A stretch of 64,000 bases of DNA. Source: Bacillus alkalicellulosilyticus (GTDB lineage: Bacteria > Bacillota > Bacilli > Bacillales > Bacillaceae_F). The notes beneath the pieces are model-generated. The model made no database searches. It saw nothing but the letters and a program-made list of their open reading frames with translations, and was not told the DNA's origin. Below, piece after piece: positions 26,343 through 35,518 of this stretch (position 1 is the first letter of the stretch; the number at the start of each line of letters is the position of its first letter). The DNA lies in the NCBI RefSeq assembly GCF_002019795.1, contig NZ_KV917381.1, forward strand, positions 3,752,068 to 3,816,067, read 5' to 3'. A program made the translations under genes and the position numbers.

Positions 26343-27140
26343 ATGCCGCATCGTAAAAATATATTTTTTTATGGAAAACATACACCAGTCTACGAAGAGA
26401 AGATTAAAGAATTCAAAGTTCTTGCAACCCAACAAGGATTTACAGTTGTGGAGGATGTAAGCGAGGCAAATATTATAGCAAGCGTAGGTGGTGATAATGC
26501 CTTCTTGCAAGCAATTCGAAAAACAAATTTTCGTGACGACTGTTTATATGTAGGAGTTAGCATTGATGATGTTGGATTTTATACTGATTTCACTGCCCAA
26601 GATCCAATGATCATGTTAGAAGCTATGAAGAATGAAGAAGTCGAGGTACGACGCTATCCAACCATTGAAGTAACAATTGATGAGGATAAACCATTTTATT
26701 GTTTAAACGAATGTTCAATTAGGTCAAACGTCATTAAAACATTTGTAATTGATGTCTACATAGATGACTTACAGTTTGAAACCTTTAGAGGAGACGGCAT
26801 GATTATTTCCACTCCTACAGGAAGTACTGCTTATAATAAATCAGTTCAAGGTGCGATTGTTGACCCATTACTTCCGTCCATGCAAGTAAGTGAAATTGCT
26901 TCTTTAAATAACAATCAGTACCGTACGTTAGGAACTTCTTTTATCTTAAGTGGAGAACGAACATTATCTTTACAAGTCGTACAAGACGGAAATGACCATC
27001 CGATTATTGGTTTAGATAACGAAGCCTTAAGCATTCGACATTCCAAGGAATTAAAAATAAAGTTATCCGGAAAACACATCAAAGTATTGAAGTTAAAAAA
27101 CAATTCCTTCTGGCACAAAGTCCAACGTAAATTTTTATAA
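26343..27140 (+). CDS. nadK: NAD kinase (second bacillar type)
   Basis: Phosphorylates NAD+ to NADP+. 265 aa. Catalytic GGDNAFLQAIR (GGDG-like motif, here GGDN) and the second conserved block GMIISTPTGSTAYNKS. The GGDN form and size match B. subtilis PpnKB/YtdI rather than PpnKA. ATG 26343 follows AAAGGAGAATTGTAA. Divergent from sppA, as ytdI is in B. subtilis. Confidence 0.95.
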   Translation: MPHRKNIFFYGKHTPVYEEKIKEFKVLATQQGFTVVEDVSEANIIASVGGDNAFLQAIRKTNFRDDCLYVGVSIDDVGFYTDFTAQDPMIMLEAMKNEEVEVRRYPTIEVTIDEDKPFYCLNECSIRSNVIKTFVIDVYIDDLQFETFRGDGMIISTPTGSTAYNKSVQGAIVDPLLPSMQVSEIASLNNNQYRTLGTSFILSGERTLSLQVVQDGNDHPIIGLDNEALSIRHSKELKIKLSGKHIKVLKLKNNSFWHKVQRKFL

Positions 27141-27203
27141 GCAAGTTGTGAGTGTAGTTCTCACAACTTGCTGAAGTGAGTGTAGTTCTCACAACTTGCT
27201 GAA
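27141..27203 (+). repeat. 28-bp tandem duplication forming hairpins
   Basis: GTGAGTGTAGTTCTCACAAC...GCTGAA occurs twice exactly (27148-27175 and 27176-27203). The first copy forms GCAAGTTGTGAG (27141-27152) paired with CTCACAACTTGC (27160-27171). It begins at the nadK stop codon and may act as its terminator, though no T-run follows. Confidence 0.8.
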
Positions 27204-27263
27204 CAAAGCGGTCTTTTCTCATACTCTCAGCCAAGCTTAAAAGATACAAAGGCTTTTTTTTTT

Positions 27264-27299
27264 AAGAGGAAACTAAGGGCACCTTTTTAGTTTCCTCTT
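27264..27299 (-). terminator. Terminator overlapping the end of the amidohydrolase gene
   Basis: AAGAGGAAACTAA (27264-27276) pairs with TTAGTTTCCTCTT (27287-27299); on the reverse strand A/T-rich sequence with T runs follows. It includes the stop codon of the amidohydrolase. Confidence 0.75.
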
Positions 27300-28882
27300 T
27301 CATACATAATTGTATTGTCTACCACCGTTTTTAACACTTTTGTTTTTAAAATTTGATCTGGTTCAATCTCAAATAAATTCTGATCTAAAACGGTAAAATC
27401 AGCTGTATATCCTGGGAAGATTTTTCCTCTTGTTTCTTCTTTTCCGATAGCATATGCACTTCCTGTTGTAAAAAGCGAAACGGCTTCAAACGCCGAGAGT
27501 TTTTCATTTTTTCCGTAACCTTCATGACTTTCTTCAGGTTTCCTTCTAGTTATAGCTGCATGAATTCCTTGCAACGGATTTACGGGTTCAATAGGGGCAT
27601 CTGACCCACCTGCACAATGCAGGCCATGTTCCATTAACGTTTTCCAAGCAAAAGAATAAGGAAGACGCTCTTCGCCAAGTCGTTCTTGAACCCATGGAAA
27701 ATCCGATGACACAAACATGGGTTGAATATCTAACACAACAGATAGTTTCTGTAATTCAACTAGCAACTCTTTCCTAGTTACTTGGAGATGAATTAACCTA
27801 TCCCTTAACCCCTGTTTTACAGGATGTTTCTTGATGGTCTCAATCGCCATTTCTAAAGCTAAATCACCAATCACATGAATTGCCACTGACATGTCATAGT
27901 CACGCGCTTTCTTCACTAGGCTCTCAAGCTCCTCACTGGTATGAATCGCTACACCTGAAGTTTCAGGAGCGTCATTATACGGTTTACTTAGTAAGGCCGT
28001 TCGCCCCCCTAGAGCACCATCAGCAAAGATTTTCATTCCACCAAATTCAAGAAACGGTGTGATCTCTCCTTGGTTGTAATTCTGTTGCATGGTATCTACG
28101 ACATCGTGATGCACGAGTAAATGAGCTCTAAATTTCCTAGTTGTACCATCTATGACCTTTTGAAAAGTAGTAAACGTTCGTTCAAATCCTCCATAATAAG
28201 CTAAGTCCTCGGTATGCCCACCTACTAGACCTAAACTAAGCATATCATCAACGGCAACTTGTAAGGCTTTATGTAAGTAAGCTTCACTCACTTCAGGTAC
28301 ACATTCTTTTACTATTTCCTGAGCCTCATCTAATAAATAACCGGTTGGTTCTCCTTCATTATCTTTTACAATAATGCCTCCTTGAGGATCAACTTGACTT
28401 TTCCTAATTTTTGCAATTTCAAGAGCTTTCGAATTGGCTAAAATAGCGTGTCTACAAACTCGAGTTAACATGATAGGATGTTCAGATGAAATGTCATCTA
28501 ACTCTTGACGATGGAATATCTTTCGGTCCGGAAAATTATTTTCATTCCAACCTTCTCCAATTACCCATTCGCCCTTCTTCGTACTTGAAACTTTATTTAG
28601 GAGTAATTGCTTCATTTCTTCAGCACTCGTAACATTTGATAAATCTAAACGTATTATTTTTTCTCCGTGCCCAATGATATGTAGATGGCTATCGACAAAA
28701 CCTGGGTAAATGTATTTTTTGTGAAGATCAATTCGTTTGTTGATTTGGTTAGAGTGTATGTGTTCAAGTTCAACTTTAGTTCCGATTGCCACTATATATC
28801 CCTTTTCAACATAAACTGCTTCAACAGTTTCACTTTCTCCATTCATCGTAAAAAAAGTTCCGTTATACCATAACGTACCCAT
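27287..28882 (-). CDS. ytcJ: Amidohydrolase, YtcJ family
   Basis: 531 aa amidohydrolase-superfamily TIM-barrel protein (DUF/amidohydrolase 3 type). KYIYPGFVDSHLHIIGHGEK carries the HxH metal ligands; further metal positions are expected around ADGALGGRTALL, VAIHVIGDLALEMA and CAGGSDAPIEPVNPLQGI. The N- and C-terminal strands form the usual beta-sandwich. YtcJ-like proteins are called exoenzyme-regulator or putative hydrolases; the substrate is unknown. ATG 28882 follows AAGAGGGGTTTTC. Neighbour order nadK-ytcJ-SASP matches B. subtilis. Confidence 0.92.
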   Translation of the reverse strand: MGTLWYNGTFFTMNGESETVEAVYVEKGYIVAIGTKVELEHIHSNQINKRIDLHKKYIYPGFVDSHLHIIGHGEKIIRLDLSNVTSAEEMKQLLLNKVSSTKKGEWVIGEGWNENNFPDRKIFHRQELDDISSEHPIMLTRVCRHAILANSKALEIAKIRKSQVDPQGGIIVKDNEGEPTGYLLDEAQEIVKECVPEVSEAYLHKALQVAVDDMLSLGLVGGHTEDLAYYGGFERTFTTFQKVIDGTTRKFRAHLLVHHDVVDTMQQNYNQGEITPFLEFGGMKIFADGALGGRTALLSKPYNDAPETSGVAIHTSEELESLVKKARDYDMSVAIHVIGDLALEMAIETIKKHPVKQGLRDRLIHLQVTRKELLVELQKLSVVLDIQPMFVSSDFPWVQERLGEERLPYSFAWKTLMEHGLHCAGGSDAPIEPVNPLQGIHAAITRRKPEESHEGYGKNEKLSAFEAVSLFTTGSAYAIGKEETRGKIFPGYTADFTVLDQNLFEIEPDQILKTKVLKTVVDNTIMYERGN

Positions 28883-28991
28883 GAAAACCCCTCTTTCTTT
28901 AATCAATAGCTATATCCTGTCAAATTTCCTAAGTAAATGCAAATAGGCTTATATTATAATATTTCATTGTAAAAAAAAATGACATAAAAAA

Positions 28992-29023
28992 GAAAGGATG
29001 ACGGTATAGTCCGTCACCCTTTC
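28992..29023 (-). terminator. Terminator of the SASP gene
   Basis: GAAAGGATGACGG and CCGTCACCCTTTC (one mismatch) around TATAGT; TTTTTTATG follows on the reverse strand. Confidence 0.85.
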
Positions 29024-29048
29024 AGCCATTATATTTAATGTTTGTTGA

Positions 29049-29252
29049 TTATTGTTGGTATCCGCTCATTTGTTGTTGAGCCATTGATACTAAACGCTTA
29101 GTGATCTCTCCACCTACAGACCCGTTAGCACGAGAAGTAGTGTCAGCACCAAGGTTTACACCAAATTCTTGAGCGATTTCAACTTTCATTTGGTCTAATG
29201 CTTGCTGTACGCCAGGTACTAGCAATTGGTTTGAGTTATTGCTGTTTGCCAT
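29049..29252 (-). CDS. sspA: Alpha/beta-type small acid-soluble spore protein
   Basis: 67 aa. Coats spore DNA in the A-like form and protects it from UV and heat. Contains the GPR protease recognition site VEIAQEFGV and the conserved stretches [20 protein letters not shown] and [12 protein letters not shown] 29252 after AAAGGAGGTGAGAGAC; the three extra upstream codons of the frame are inside the ribosome binding region. Expression in the forespore under sigma-G is expected. Which alpha/beta SASP paralogue it is cannot be fixed from sequence; the location matches sspA. Confidence 0.95.
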   Translation of the reverse strand: MANSNNSNQLLVPGVQQALDQMKVEIAQEFGVNLGADTTSRANGSVGGEITKRLVSMAQQQMSGYQQ

Positions 29253-29366
29253 GTCTCTCACCTCCTTTGTTACCTATAGACTGTGTCAGAAGGAGGTTTT
29301 TCATACAAGAAAACACGTTGGTAATTGTTTCTTTTTACCTAGAAAAAAAGCCCAATAGATTTTACT

Positions 29367-30572
29367 TTATAATAAGTCATCCAATTCAGTATCGTTTACA
29401 CGCTCTGATGCCGTTATTTTGACAACTTCTGTTTGCTGTAGGGCTTCTTCAATATAGCTTTCATAATCAAAATTAGCTTCATATTTATTCGCATGCTCAC
29501 GCTTGGGTCTCGTTTTTGATTGAGGTGGCAAGAAAATCGTACAACAATCTTCAAATGGCAAAATAGATGTTTCATAAGTCCCGATTTTTTCTGCAATCTG
29601 AATCACTTCCAGTTTATCCATTGTAACTAACGGACGAATAACTGGTAAGTTTGTTACCTCATTTATCGTGTTCATACTATGCAGGGTTTGGCTAGCCACT
29701 TGACCTAAACTTTCCCCCGTGGTTATTCCAAGAGATTTTTGCTCAGTTGCAATCCGTTCACTAATGCGTAACATCATTCTTCGCATAATTGTCATTGCAA
29801 AATTACTAGGAATTTTCTCATGAATCGCCTTTTGTAATTCTGTAAAAGGAACTAAATGCAAATGAATCGTACCACCGAATTGAGTAAGAATTTTTGTTAA
29901 ATCCATTACCTTTTGCTTTGCTCGCTCATTTGTAAACGGCGGGCTATGGAAATGAATTGCATTAATTTTCAATCCTCTTTTCATTGCTAAATAACCAGCA
30001 ACTGGACTATCAATTCCACCTGAAAGCATTAACATTACCTTACCGCCTGTACCAACAGGAAGGCCACCAGCCCCAGGAATATTTCCACAGGTAATATAGG
30101 TTGCGGTTTCACGCACCTCAACCTTCACTTCAACATCAGGTTTGTGTACATCAACAGTAATCCCATCAGTATTAATTAAAATGTGTGAACCAATGTAATG
30201 ATTTAACTTTTGGGACTCAATTGGGAATGTTTTAAACGCTCTTCTGGAAGATACTTTGAACGTTTTTACATCTTCTTTATCTTTAATCGCTTGCAACGCG
30301 GCAGCTTTTATCGCTTCTAGGTCATTTTCGACTTTCATAGCCACACTAAATGAATGGATTCCGAATACATGGGAGAGTTTTTCAATAATGGGTTCAACCG
30401 GTTCCCCATTTAATTCAATCATCATACGACCGAACGTTCTTTCTATTTTACATTGTGAAAATGGTTTAATCACCTGTTTGATGTTTGATTTTAATGTTTT
30501 CTCAAACTCAGTTCGATTTTTCCCTTTAAGCGCCAATTCTCCATAACGAATTAATATATGATCATATATCAT
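29367..30572 (-). CDS. thiI: tRNA 4-thiouridine / thiazole sulfurtransferase ThiI
   Basis: 401 aa. Ferredoxin-like and THUMP domain (1-165), then PP-loop adenylation domain with [19 protein letters not shown] (about 183). No C-terminal rhodanese domain, as in other Firmicutes, where the sulfur is delivered by the adjacent cysteine desulfurase. It makes s4U8 in tRNA and may supply sulfur for thiamine. ATG 30572 follows GAGGTAGATAAAG, 6 bp after the nifZ stop. Confidence 0.97.
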   Translation of the reverse strand: MIYDHILIRYGELALKGKNRTEFEKTLKSNIKQVIKPFSQCKIERTFGRMMIELNGEPVEPIIEKLSHVFGIHSFSVAMKVENDLEAIKAAALQAIKDKEDVKTFKVSSRRAFKTFPIESQKLNHYIGSHILINTDGITVDVHKPDVEVKVEVRETATYITCGNIPGAGGLPVGTGGKVMLMLSGGIDSPVAGYLAMKRGLKINAIHFHSPPFTNERAKQKVMDLTKILTQFGGTIHLHLVPFTELQKAIHEKIPSNFAMTIMRRMMLRISERIATEQKSLGITTGESLGQVASQTLHSMNTINEVTNLPVIRPLVTMDKLEVIQIAEKIGTYETSILPFEDCCTIFLPPQSKTRPKREHANKYEANFDYESYIEEALQQTEVVKITASERVNDTELDDLL

Positions 30573-30578
30573 CTTTAT

Positions 30579-31718
30579 CTACCTCATAACTTCTAATAAT
30601 TCTGGAACAAGTGTCGACATAATTTCAGTAAAAATCAACACTTCTTCTTTTGTATTTTCAAAACTAAAACTTACCCTTATACCGCTTTCTGCTTTCTTTT
30701 TCCCTACTCCCATCGCAAGAAGTACCCTGCTCGGAGAAGCTAACTTTGACGAACAAGCTGACTTTGTAGATACATATATGTTTTTTTCAGAAAGTGACTG
30801 AATAATGACTTCTGGCTTTGCTCCCGGAATTGAAAAGTTGACAATATGAGGTGCAAAATTCTTTTCTTTACTATTTAAGAAAATGCCTTCAATCGTTGAC
30901 AGTTTTTCACATGTTAACCTTTTTAATTCATATAAATGTTGAACATTTTTAGCTTGTTCCATCGAAAGACGTAACGCTTTTGCTAAAGCTGCTGCACCCG
31001 CTACATTCTCAGTGCCTGCACGTAATTTTGCTTCCTGCACACCTCCAAGAAGAATAGGAGATAAGCGAACCCCACTTCTAACATAAAGGACCCCGTTTCC
31101 TTTAAGACCGTGAAACTTATGAGCGGATATCGTACAAAGATCGATTTTTGCTTCTTTTAACGACAGTGGAACCTTTGTTATTCCTTGTACATGGTCAACA
31201 TGAAAGAAGACTTTTGGGTATCGAGATAGCAATTTCCCTATTTCCTTAACCGGTTGTATCGCTCCTGTTTCATTGTTAACATGTATCATCGAAACAAGAA
31301 TCGTATCCGAACGTAAAGCTTTTCGAACATCCTCTAAGCGGACGATCCCGTTCTCATCTACAGGTAAATAGGTTACATCATAGCCTATTTTTTCAAGCGA
31401 TTTAAACGTTTCATCAATGGACGGATGTTCCACAGATGTAGTGATAAGATGCTTTCCACGACCGCTATGCTCGAAGGCAATTCCTTTAATTGCTAAGTTA
31501 TTACTTTCTGTCCCACCAGAGGTAAAAACAACTTCTTTAGCATCCACCTTTAAAAGGGAAGCAACCAATTGCCTTGATTTTATAATTAACTGTTCTGCTT
31601 GCAATCCAACATTATGCAACGAAGATGGATTACCAAAGTAGGTTTCAGAAACCTTGACATACGTATCAAGTACGTCTTTATATGGTTTTGTTGTAGCACT
31701 ATTATCTAAATAAATCAT
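30579..31718 (-). CDS. nifZ: Cysteine desulfurase NifZ (ThiI partner)
   Basis: PLP enzyme releasing sulfane sulfur from cysteine for ThiI. 379 aa. PLP-lysine in TISAHKFHGLKGNG, catalytic cysteine in STKSACSSKLASPSRVL, and N-terminal MIYLDNSATTKPYKDVLD. A short active-site loop places it with the class II-like, dedicated desulfurases. ATG 31718 follows AAAGGAGACAAGT. Immediately upstream of thiI with a 6-bp gap. Confidence 0.95.
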   Translation of the reverse strand: MIYLDNSATTKPYKDVLDTYVKVSETYFGNPSSLHNVGLQAEQLIIKSRQLVASLLKVDAKEVVFTSGGTESNNLAIKGIAFEHSGRGKHLITTSVEHPSIDETFKSLEKIGYDVTYLPVDENGIVRLEDVRKALRSDTILVSMIHVNNETGAIQPVKEIGKLLSRYPKVFFHVDHVQGITKVPLSLKEAKIDLCTISAHKFHGLKGNGVLYVRSGVRLSPILLGGVQEAKLRAGTENVAGAAALAKALRLSMEQAKNVQHLYELKRLTCEKLSTIEGIFLNSKEKNFAPHIVNFSIPGAKPEVIIQSLSEKNIYVSTKSACSSKLASPSRVLLAMGVGKKKAESGIRVSFSFENTKEEVLIFTEIMSTLVPELLEVMR

Positions 31719-31794
31719 ACTTGTCTCCTTTGACTAAGACCCTCTGCATCATTTTATGTTATCATAAATTGTTCAAGAAGAGAAAAAATGTTGT

Positions 31795-31910
31795 ATAAGA
31801 AAAACCGCAAAGCGGTCCTTTCTGATTTAGCTTAAAAGACATCTATGAGCATCTAAATTTTTTATACATTCTTACTTTGTAAGAAAAACGGCAAAGCCGT
31901 CTTTTTGCTA
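31795..31910. repeat. Dispersed intergenic elements
   Basis: Contains AAAAACCGCAAAGCGGTCC and AAAAACGGCAAAGCCGTC mini-hairpins and a 52-nt segment (31823-31874) repeated with two differences at 51391-51442. The 300-bp gap between nifZ and ezrA holds no gene. Confidence 0.75.
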
Positions 31911-31966
31911 GCAAGACATTTATAAGGGAGCTAAATTTTATCCTTTATTATTAGTCTAAAAAGAAA

Positions 31967-32004
31967 GGATGTAACAAAAGGTAATTACACCTTTAATTAC
32001 ATCC
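31967..32004 (-). terminator. Terminator of ezrA
   Basis: GGATGTAA and TTACATCC outer arms, AAAGGT and ACCTTT inner arms; directly downstream of the ezrA stop on the reverse strand, followed by TTTCTTTTTAG. Confidence 0.75.
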
Positions 32005-32018
32005 ATTTTGGATATCGA

Positions 32019-33725
32019 TTAACTCTCTACTAGCTGTTGTTCTTCTTTTGTTTCTTCTGTTAGTTTTTCGATAATATTAGGATTGTAAGGCTTGATTGTT
32101 TCATACGCCAATTCTATAGCATCTTCATAATAAAAGCTTCTAAATGCATATTCAGCTTCTGTTAATTTTTCATCTAGTGCTTGCGATTTACTACGGTAGC
32201 GGTTTCCATACTGGATCAAACGTTCAGCCAACATAGCATCATTAATCGTCTTAAGAAGTTGCTCAAACACCGTATCAACATGAGTTGCCGCATCTTCAAC
32301 CTTAGTATTGACAGCACCCATTTCTAGAGGAACTTCTTCAAGCTTCTGCATCGCATCGACTAATTTATCTTCAGATAGCTTTAATTCATCAATGATATTC
32401 ACTGGCAAGCCAGGAACATTGCTTTTTTGTAAAATTCGTTTTCCTTCAATTAGCTGTTGTTTTAGACCTTTTAACTTTGATTTTGCATTAATTTCTTCTT
32501 GCCTTAAAGTTGTTAAATACGCTTTTGATTCTTCTACTTTATTTACAACCTGATGATATTTCCCTTCAAAGATAGTCATCATATCTAAGATATCCTTAAA
32601 TGATTTTTGATTTGTATCAATTGAAGTTGTTATTTCAATAAGCAATTTGGACATTTCTTGCAGTTGTTTTTTCAAACCTTGTTGGTTTTGAAGTTCATTT
32701 TCATCTATTTTATAGCTTTGCTGTGTGCTAGTCGTATCTTGTTGAAGTTCTTTTAGACTATTTTGAATGCTACTCAGATTTGTCTGAATTTCTACAACTA
32801 ATTCTTCCACCTTTACCTTCGCTTCAACTTCAGTCTCAATCGTTTCATATAATTTCTCAATGGTTTCATTTATATTTTCTTGAGCTTGCTTCGCTTCTGT
32901 TATTTCCAAATTGGCTATTCCATCTAATTGCTTGACACAATCCAATGATAATCTTTCTATCTCTTCTTCAATTCCGTAGTGGTGAAGACTAAACCCACCT
33001 TCTTCCATATCAATGATTCCTTGTTGTAATTCTCTAAGCTCTTCTGGAATTACGGATTGATATTGGATAAGTAATTTTGGAATGTCAACGAGCATCGTTT
33101 GGATATCTGAAATCGTCGAAGTAACCGACTGAAGTATATCTCTTGCCTTGATATAATTTCCTTGTTCCGTTGACTCTTTAAACTCTTCAAATGAGACGGA
33201 TACCGCTTCGAGTCTTTGCTCTATTGATCCAGAGGCAACACCAAATGAGTTTCGGTGGATGTTAAAGTACTTCTTATTGTCTAGGAATTGCTTTTCCACT
33301 TCACTAATATCCTTACGATTTTGTTCTTCACTTTCAACCAGAAGTGAAATGTCTGCAAGCATCGTTTTTAAAATTTCTTCAATACGATTCATTTCTTCTA
33401 CAAGAACGTTTAGTAATGTTCTAGCCTTTTTAAACTGATATTTATTCGCAAATTCTTCAACATCAAAGAGTTTTTCTTCAATATCAGGCAATGTAGAACC
33501 AACAATATGGTCCCAGCTATTTCTCCATTGTTCAAACTTCTCTTCTGTCTCACCCGACATAATTAAACTCTTCACTTTAGATATTTCATCTGTAATGGGG
33601 CGATTCATTATCTTAATCTTCCAATCTTCTATACGGTCAACTTCCTTATAAATTCGATTTCTAGAAACTGCCCCGTATATAAAGACTGCAACAACAATAA
33701 TGATTATTCCATATATAACTTCCAT
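32019..33725 (-). CDS. ezrA: Septation ring formation regulator EzrA
   Basis: 568 aa. N-terminal transmembrane anchor (VIYGIIIIVVAVFIYGAVS, residues 3-21) and a long, almost wholly helical coiled-coil cytoplasmic part of spectrin-like repeats. EzrA binds FtsZ, prevents extra Z-rings and helps shuttle PBP1 at the septum. Size and composition match (about 562 aa in B. subtilis). ATG 33725 follows AAAGGAAATGAG. Neighbours nifZ and hisJ are as in B. subtilis, except that braB is absent. Confidence 0.95.
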   Translation of the reverse strand: MEVIYGIIIIVVAVFIYGAVSRNRIYKEVDRIEDWKIKIMNRPITDEISKVKSLIMSGETEEKFEQWRNSWDHIVGSTLPDIEEKLFDVEEFANKYQFKKARTLLNVLVEEMNRIEEILKTMLADISLLVESEEQNRKDISEVEKQFLDNKKYFNIHRNSFGVASGSIEQRLEAVSVSFEEFKESTEQGNYIKARDILQSVTSTISDIQTMLVDIPKLLIQYQSVIPEELRELQQGIIDMEEGGFSLHHYGIEEEIERLSLDCVKQLDGIANLEITEAKQAQENINETIEKLYETIETEVEAKVKVEELVVEIQTNLSSIQNSLKELQQDTTSTQQSYKIDENELQNQQGLKKQLQEMSKLLIEITTSIDTNQKSFKDILDMMTIFEGKYHQVVNKVEESKAYLTTLRQEEINAKSKLKGLKQQLIEGKRILQKSNVPGLPVNIIDELKLSEDKLVDAMQKLEEVPLEMGAVNTKVEDAATHVDTVFEQLLKTINDAMLAERLIQYGNRYRSKSQALDEKLTEAEYAFRSFYYEDAIELAYETIKPYNPNIIEKLTEETKEEQQLVES

Positions 33726-33997
33726 ATTTTCTTCAACTCATTTCCTTTATATTCCATTACAGAGAGCATCTCTCTTCTATCATTCTCTATTTTTCAACAA
33801 AACCTTTTAAAATCTGCATGTATTTGTTACATTATATGATACCATGGAATGACATTTTTTGAATCATTTTTTTCAATTCAATCACTAAAATTTCCTAATG
33901 TATCGGTATGTTACGTTATAATTATTTTGAAAATCTTTTCAGAACTAAAAAGATGAAGAATACAGACGAAAAAAATTTGTAGAAAGAAGGACTGAAA

Positions 33998-34828
33998 ATG
34001 ATTCACTATGATAGCCACATTCATACGCCTTTTTGTCCACACGGCTCACTAGATTCGTTTATTACTTACATAGAAACGGCCATTTCCAAAAACCTTAAAG
34101 GAATTACATTTACAGAACATGCTCCGCTACCAAAAGGATTTATGGACCCAACTCCACAACAAGACAGCGCCATGAAAGCTGAAGATTTACCGGAATATTT
34201 AAAGCAACTTACCCAATTAAAGAAAACGTATCAACAAAAAATTCAAATACTAATTGGATTAGAAGTCGATTTTATAGAAGGGTACGAAGAAGAAATTACT
34301 GACTTTTTAATGAAGCATGGTCCACAATTGGATGACAGTATCCTCTCAGTCCATTTTTTAAAACACAAACAAGCTTACTACTGTATGGACTATAGTGACG
34401 ACTTTTTTGGCGAGATGATCTCGGTCTTCGGTTCGGTCGAAGCGATTTATGACAGCTATTACGCCACTCTTAAGAAATCCATACTAGCTCCACTTGGACC
34501 TTTTAAACCAAGACGTATAGGCCATATGACATTAGTACATAAATTCCAAAAACGATTTCCATGCTCTACGTCTTATTGGGCAGTCGTGATGAATATTTTA
34601 GATGATATTAAGAGTCAGGGATTGAGCCTAGATTATAATAGCGCTGGGCTAGTTAAACCTTTATGCGAGGAAACATACCCACCCGAAACAGTCGCAATCG
34701 AAGCACAAAAAAGAAAAATCCCTCTCGTCTATGGCTCTGATGCTCATAGTGCAAAGGGATTATTACAAGGCTCGAATACGATAAGTCAAGACATCACACT
34801 ATCCGCTCCAACAATTACTTCAACGTAG
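33998..34828 (+). CDS. hisJ: Histidinol-phosphatase (PHP type)
   Basis: 276 aa. PHP-fold enzyme for the eighth step of histidine synthesis. Metal ligands in YDSHIHTPFCPHGS and FTEHAPLPKGF, and near the C-terminus YGSDAHSAKGLLQG. ATG 33998 follows GAAAGAAGGACTG. Its 3' end overlaps the convergent refZ gene by 14 nt. The 272-bp gap before it shows no further gene. Confidence 0.95.
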   Translation: MIHYDSHIHTPFCPHGSLDSFITYIETAISKNLKGITFTEHAPLPKGFMDPTPQQDSAMKAEDLPEYLKQLTQLKKTYQQKIQILIGLEVDFIEGYEEEITDFLMKHGPQLDDSILSVHFLKHKQAYYCMDYSDDFFGEMISVFGSVEAIYDSYYATLKKSILAPLGPFKPRRIGHMTLVHKFQKRFPCSTSYWAVVMNILDDIKSQGLSLDYNSAGLVKPLCEETYPPETVAIEAQKRKIPLVYGSDAHSAKGLLQGSNTISQDITLSAPTITST

Positions 34829-35447
34829 GTATTTTTGGATCACATAAATAATTATCAATCCAAACTGATACATACTGAATGTAAGATTCAATAAAATATC
34901 GGTCATGAGGCAACAGATGGTGGACTTCACGGATGTATTGGGGATGCAGGAACGGCAGTGTCATCATCCCTCTTATCTGAATAATAATAAAATCGATGGG
35001 CTGGTTCGTAAATTTTTTACGTTCCATCCCTTTTTCTAATATTTCGTAAAAGATATGTTTTTCTTTCATCAAATAAGTACTCATTAATTCTCTTACTAAC
35101 ATCGTGTCCAGTGTAATCTCTCGATGAACAAACCGAGCAACATCGTGATGTTCCTGTTGATAATAGAGAACGTGTTCAATGCTTCCTAATAATGAAGCTC
35201 TTACATCCTCTTTTCCTTCAATGATAGCTCCTTGCTCTAGTGCCTGGAGGTAGCCCTCAAAGAAAGTAATCATTAAGTATTCCAATAACCCTTTTTTACT
35301 TCCAAAATAATATGAAATAAGAGCAGCGTTAACATTTGCTCGTTCGCAAATCATTCGTACGGAGGTTCCACTGTATCCTTGTACGTTAAAAAGAGAAATA
35401 GCCGAATCTATTACTTTTTGCTTAGTCCCATCTTTTACAGTAGTCAT
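34815..35447 (-). CDS. refZ: RefZ, TetR-family regulator of FtsZ
   Basis: 210 aa. N-terminal TetR helix-turn-helix (TSVRMICERANVNAALISYYFGSKKGLLEYL in two parts, residues about 25-55) and a helical C-terminal domain. RefZ (YttP) is a DNA-binding inhibitor of Z-ring assembly near the poles at the start of sporulation in B. subtilis. ATG 35447 follows TAGGGGGATAGTA. Position between hisJ and the diguanylate cyclase supports the assignment. Confidence 0.92.
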   Translation of the reverse strand: MTTVKDGTKQKVIDSAISLFNVQGYSGTSVRMICERANVNAALISYYFGSKKGLLEYLMITFFEGYLQALEQGAIIEGKEDVRASLLGSIEHVLYYQQEHHDVARFVHREITLDTMLVRELMSTYLMKEKHIFYEILEKGMERKKFTNQPIDFIIIQIRGMMTLPFLHPQYIREVHHLLPHDRYFIESYIQYVSVWIDNYLCDPKIPTLK

Positions 35448-35518
35448 TACTATCCCCCTAGTGATGATAGCTTAGTTAGCCTAGTATATACTTCGATAAA
35501 GATAACAAATGTCCTTTT

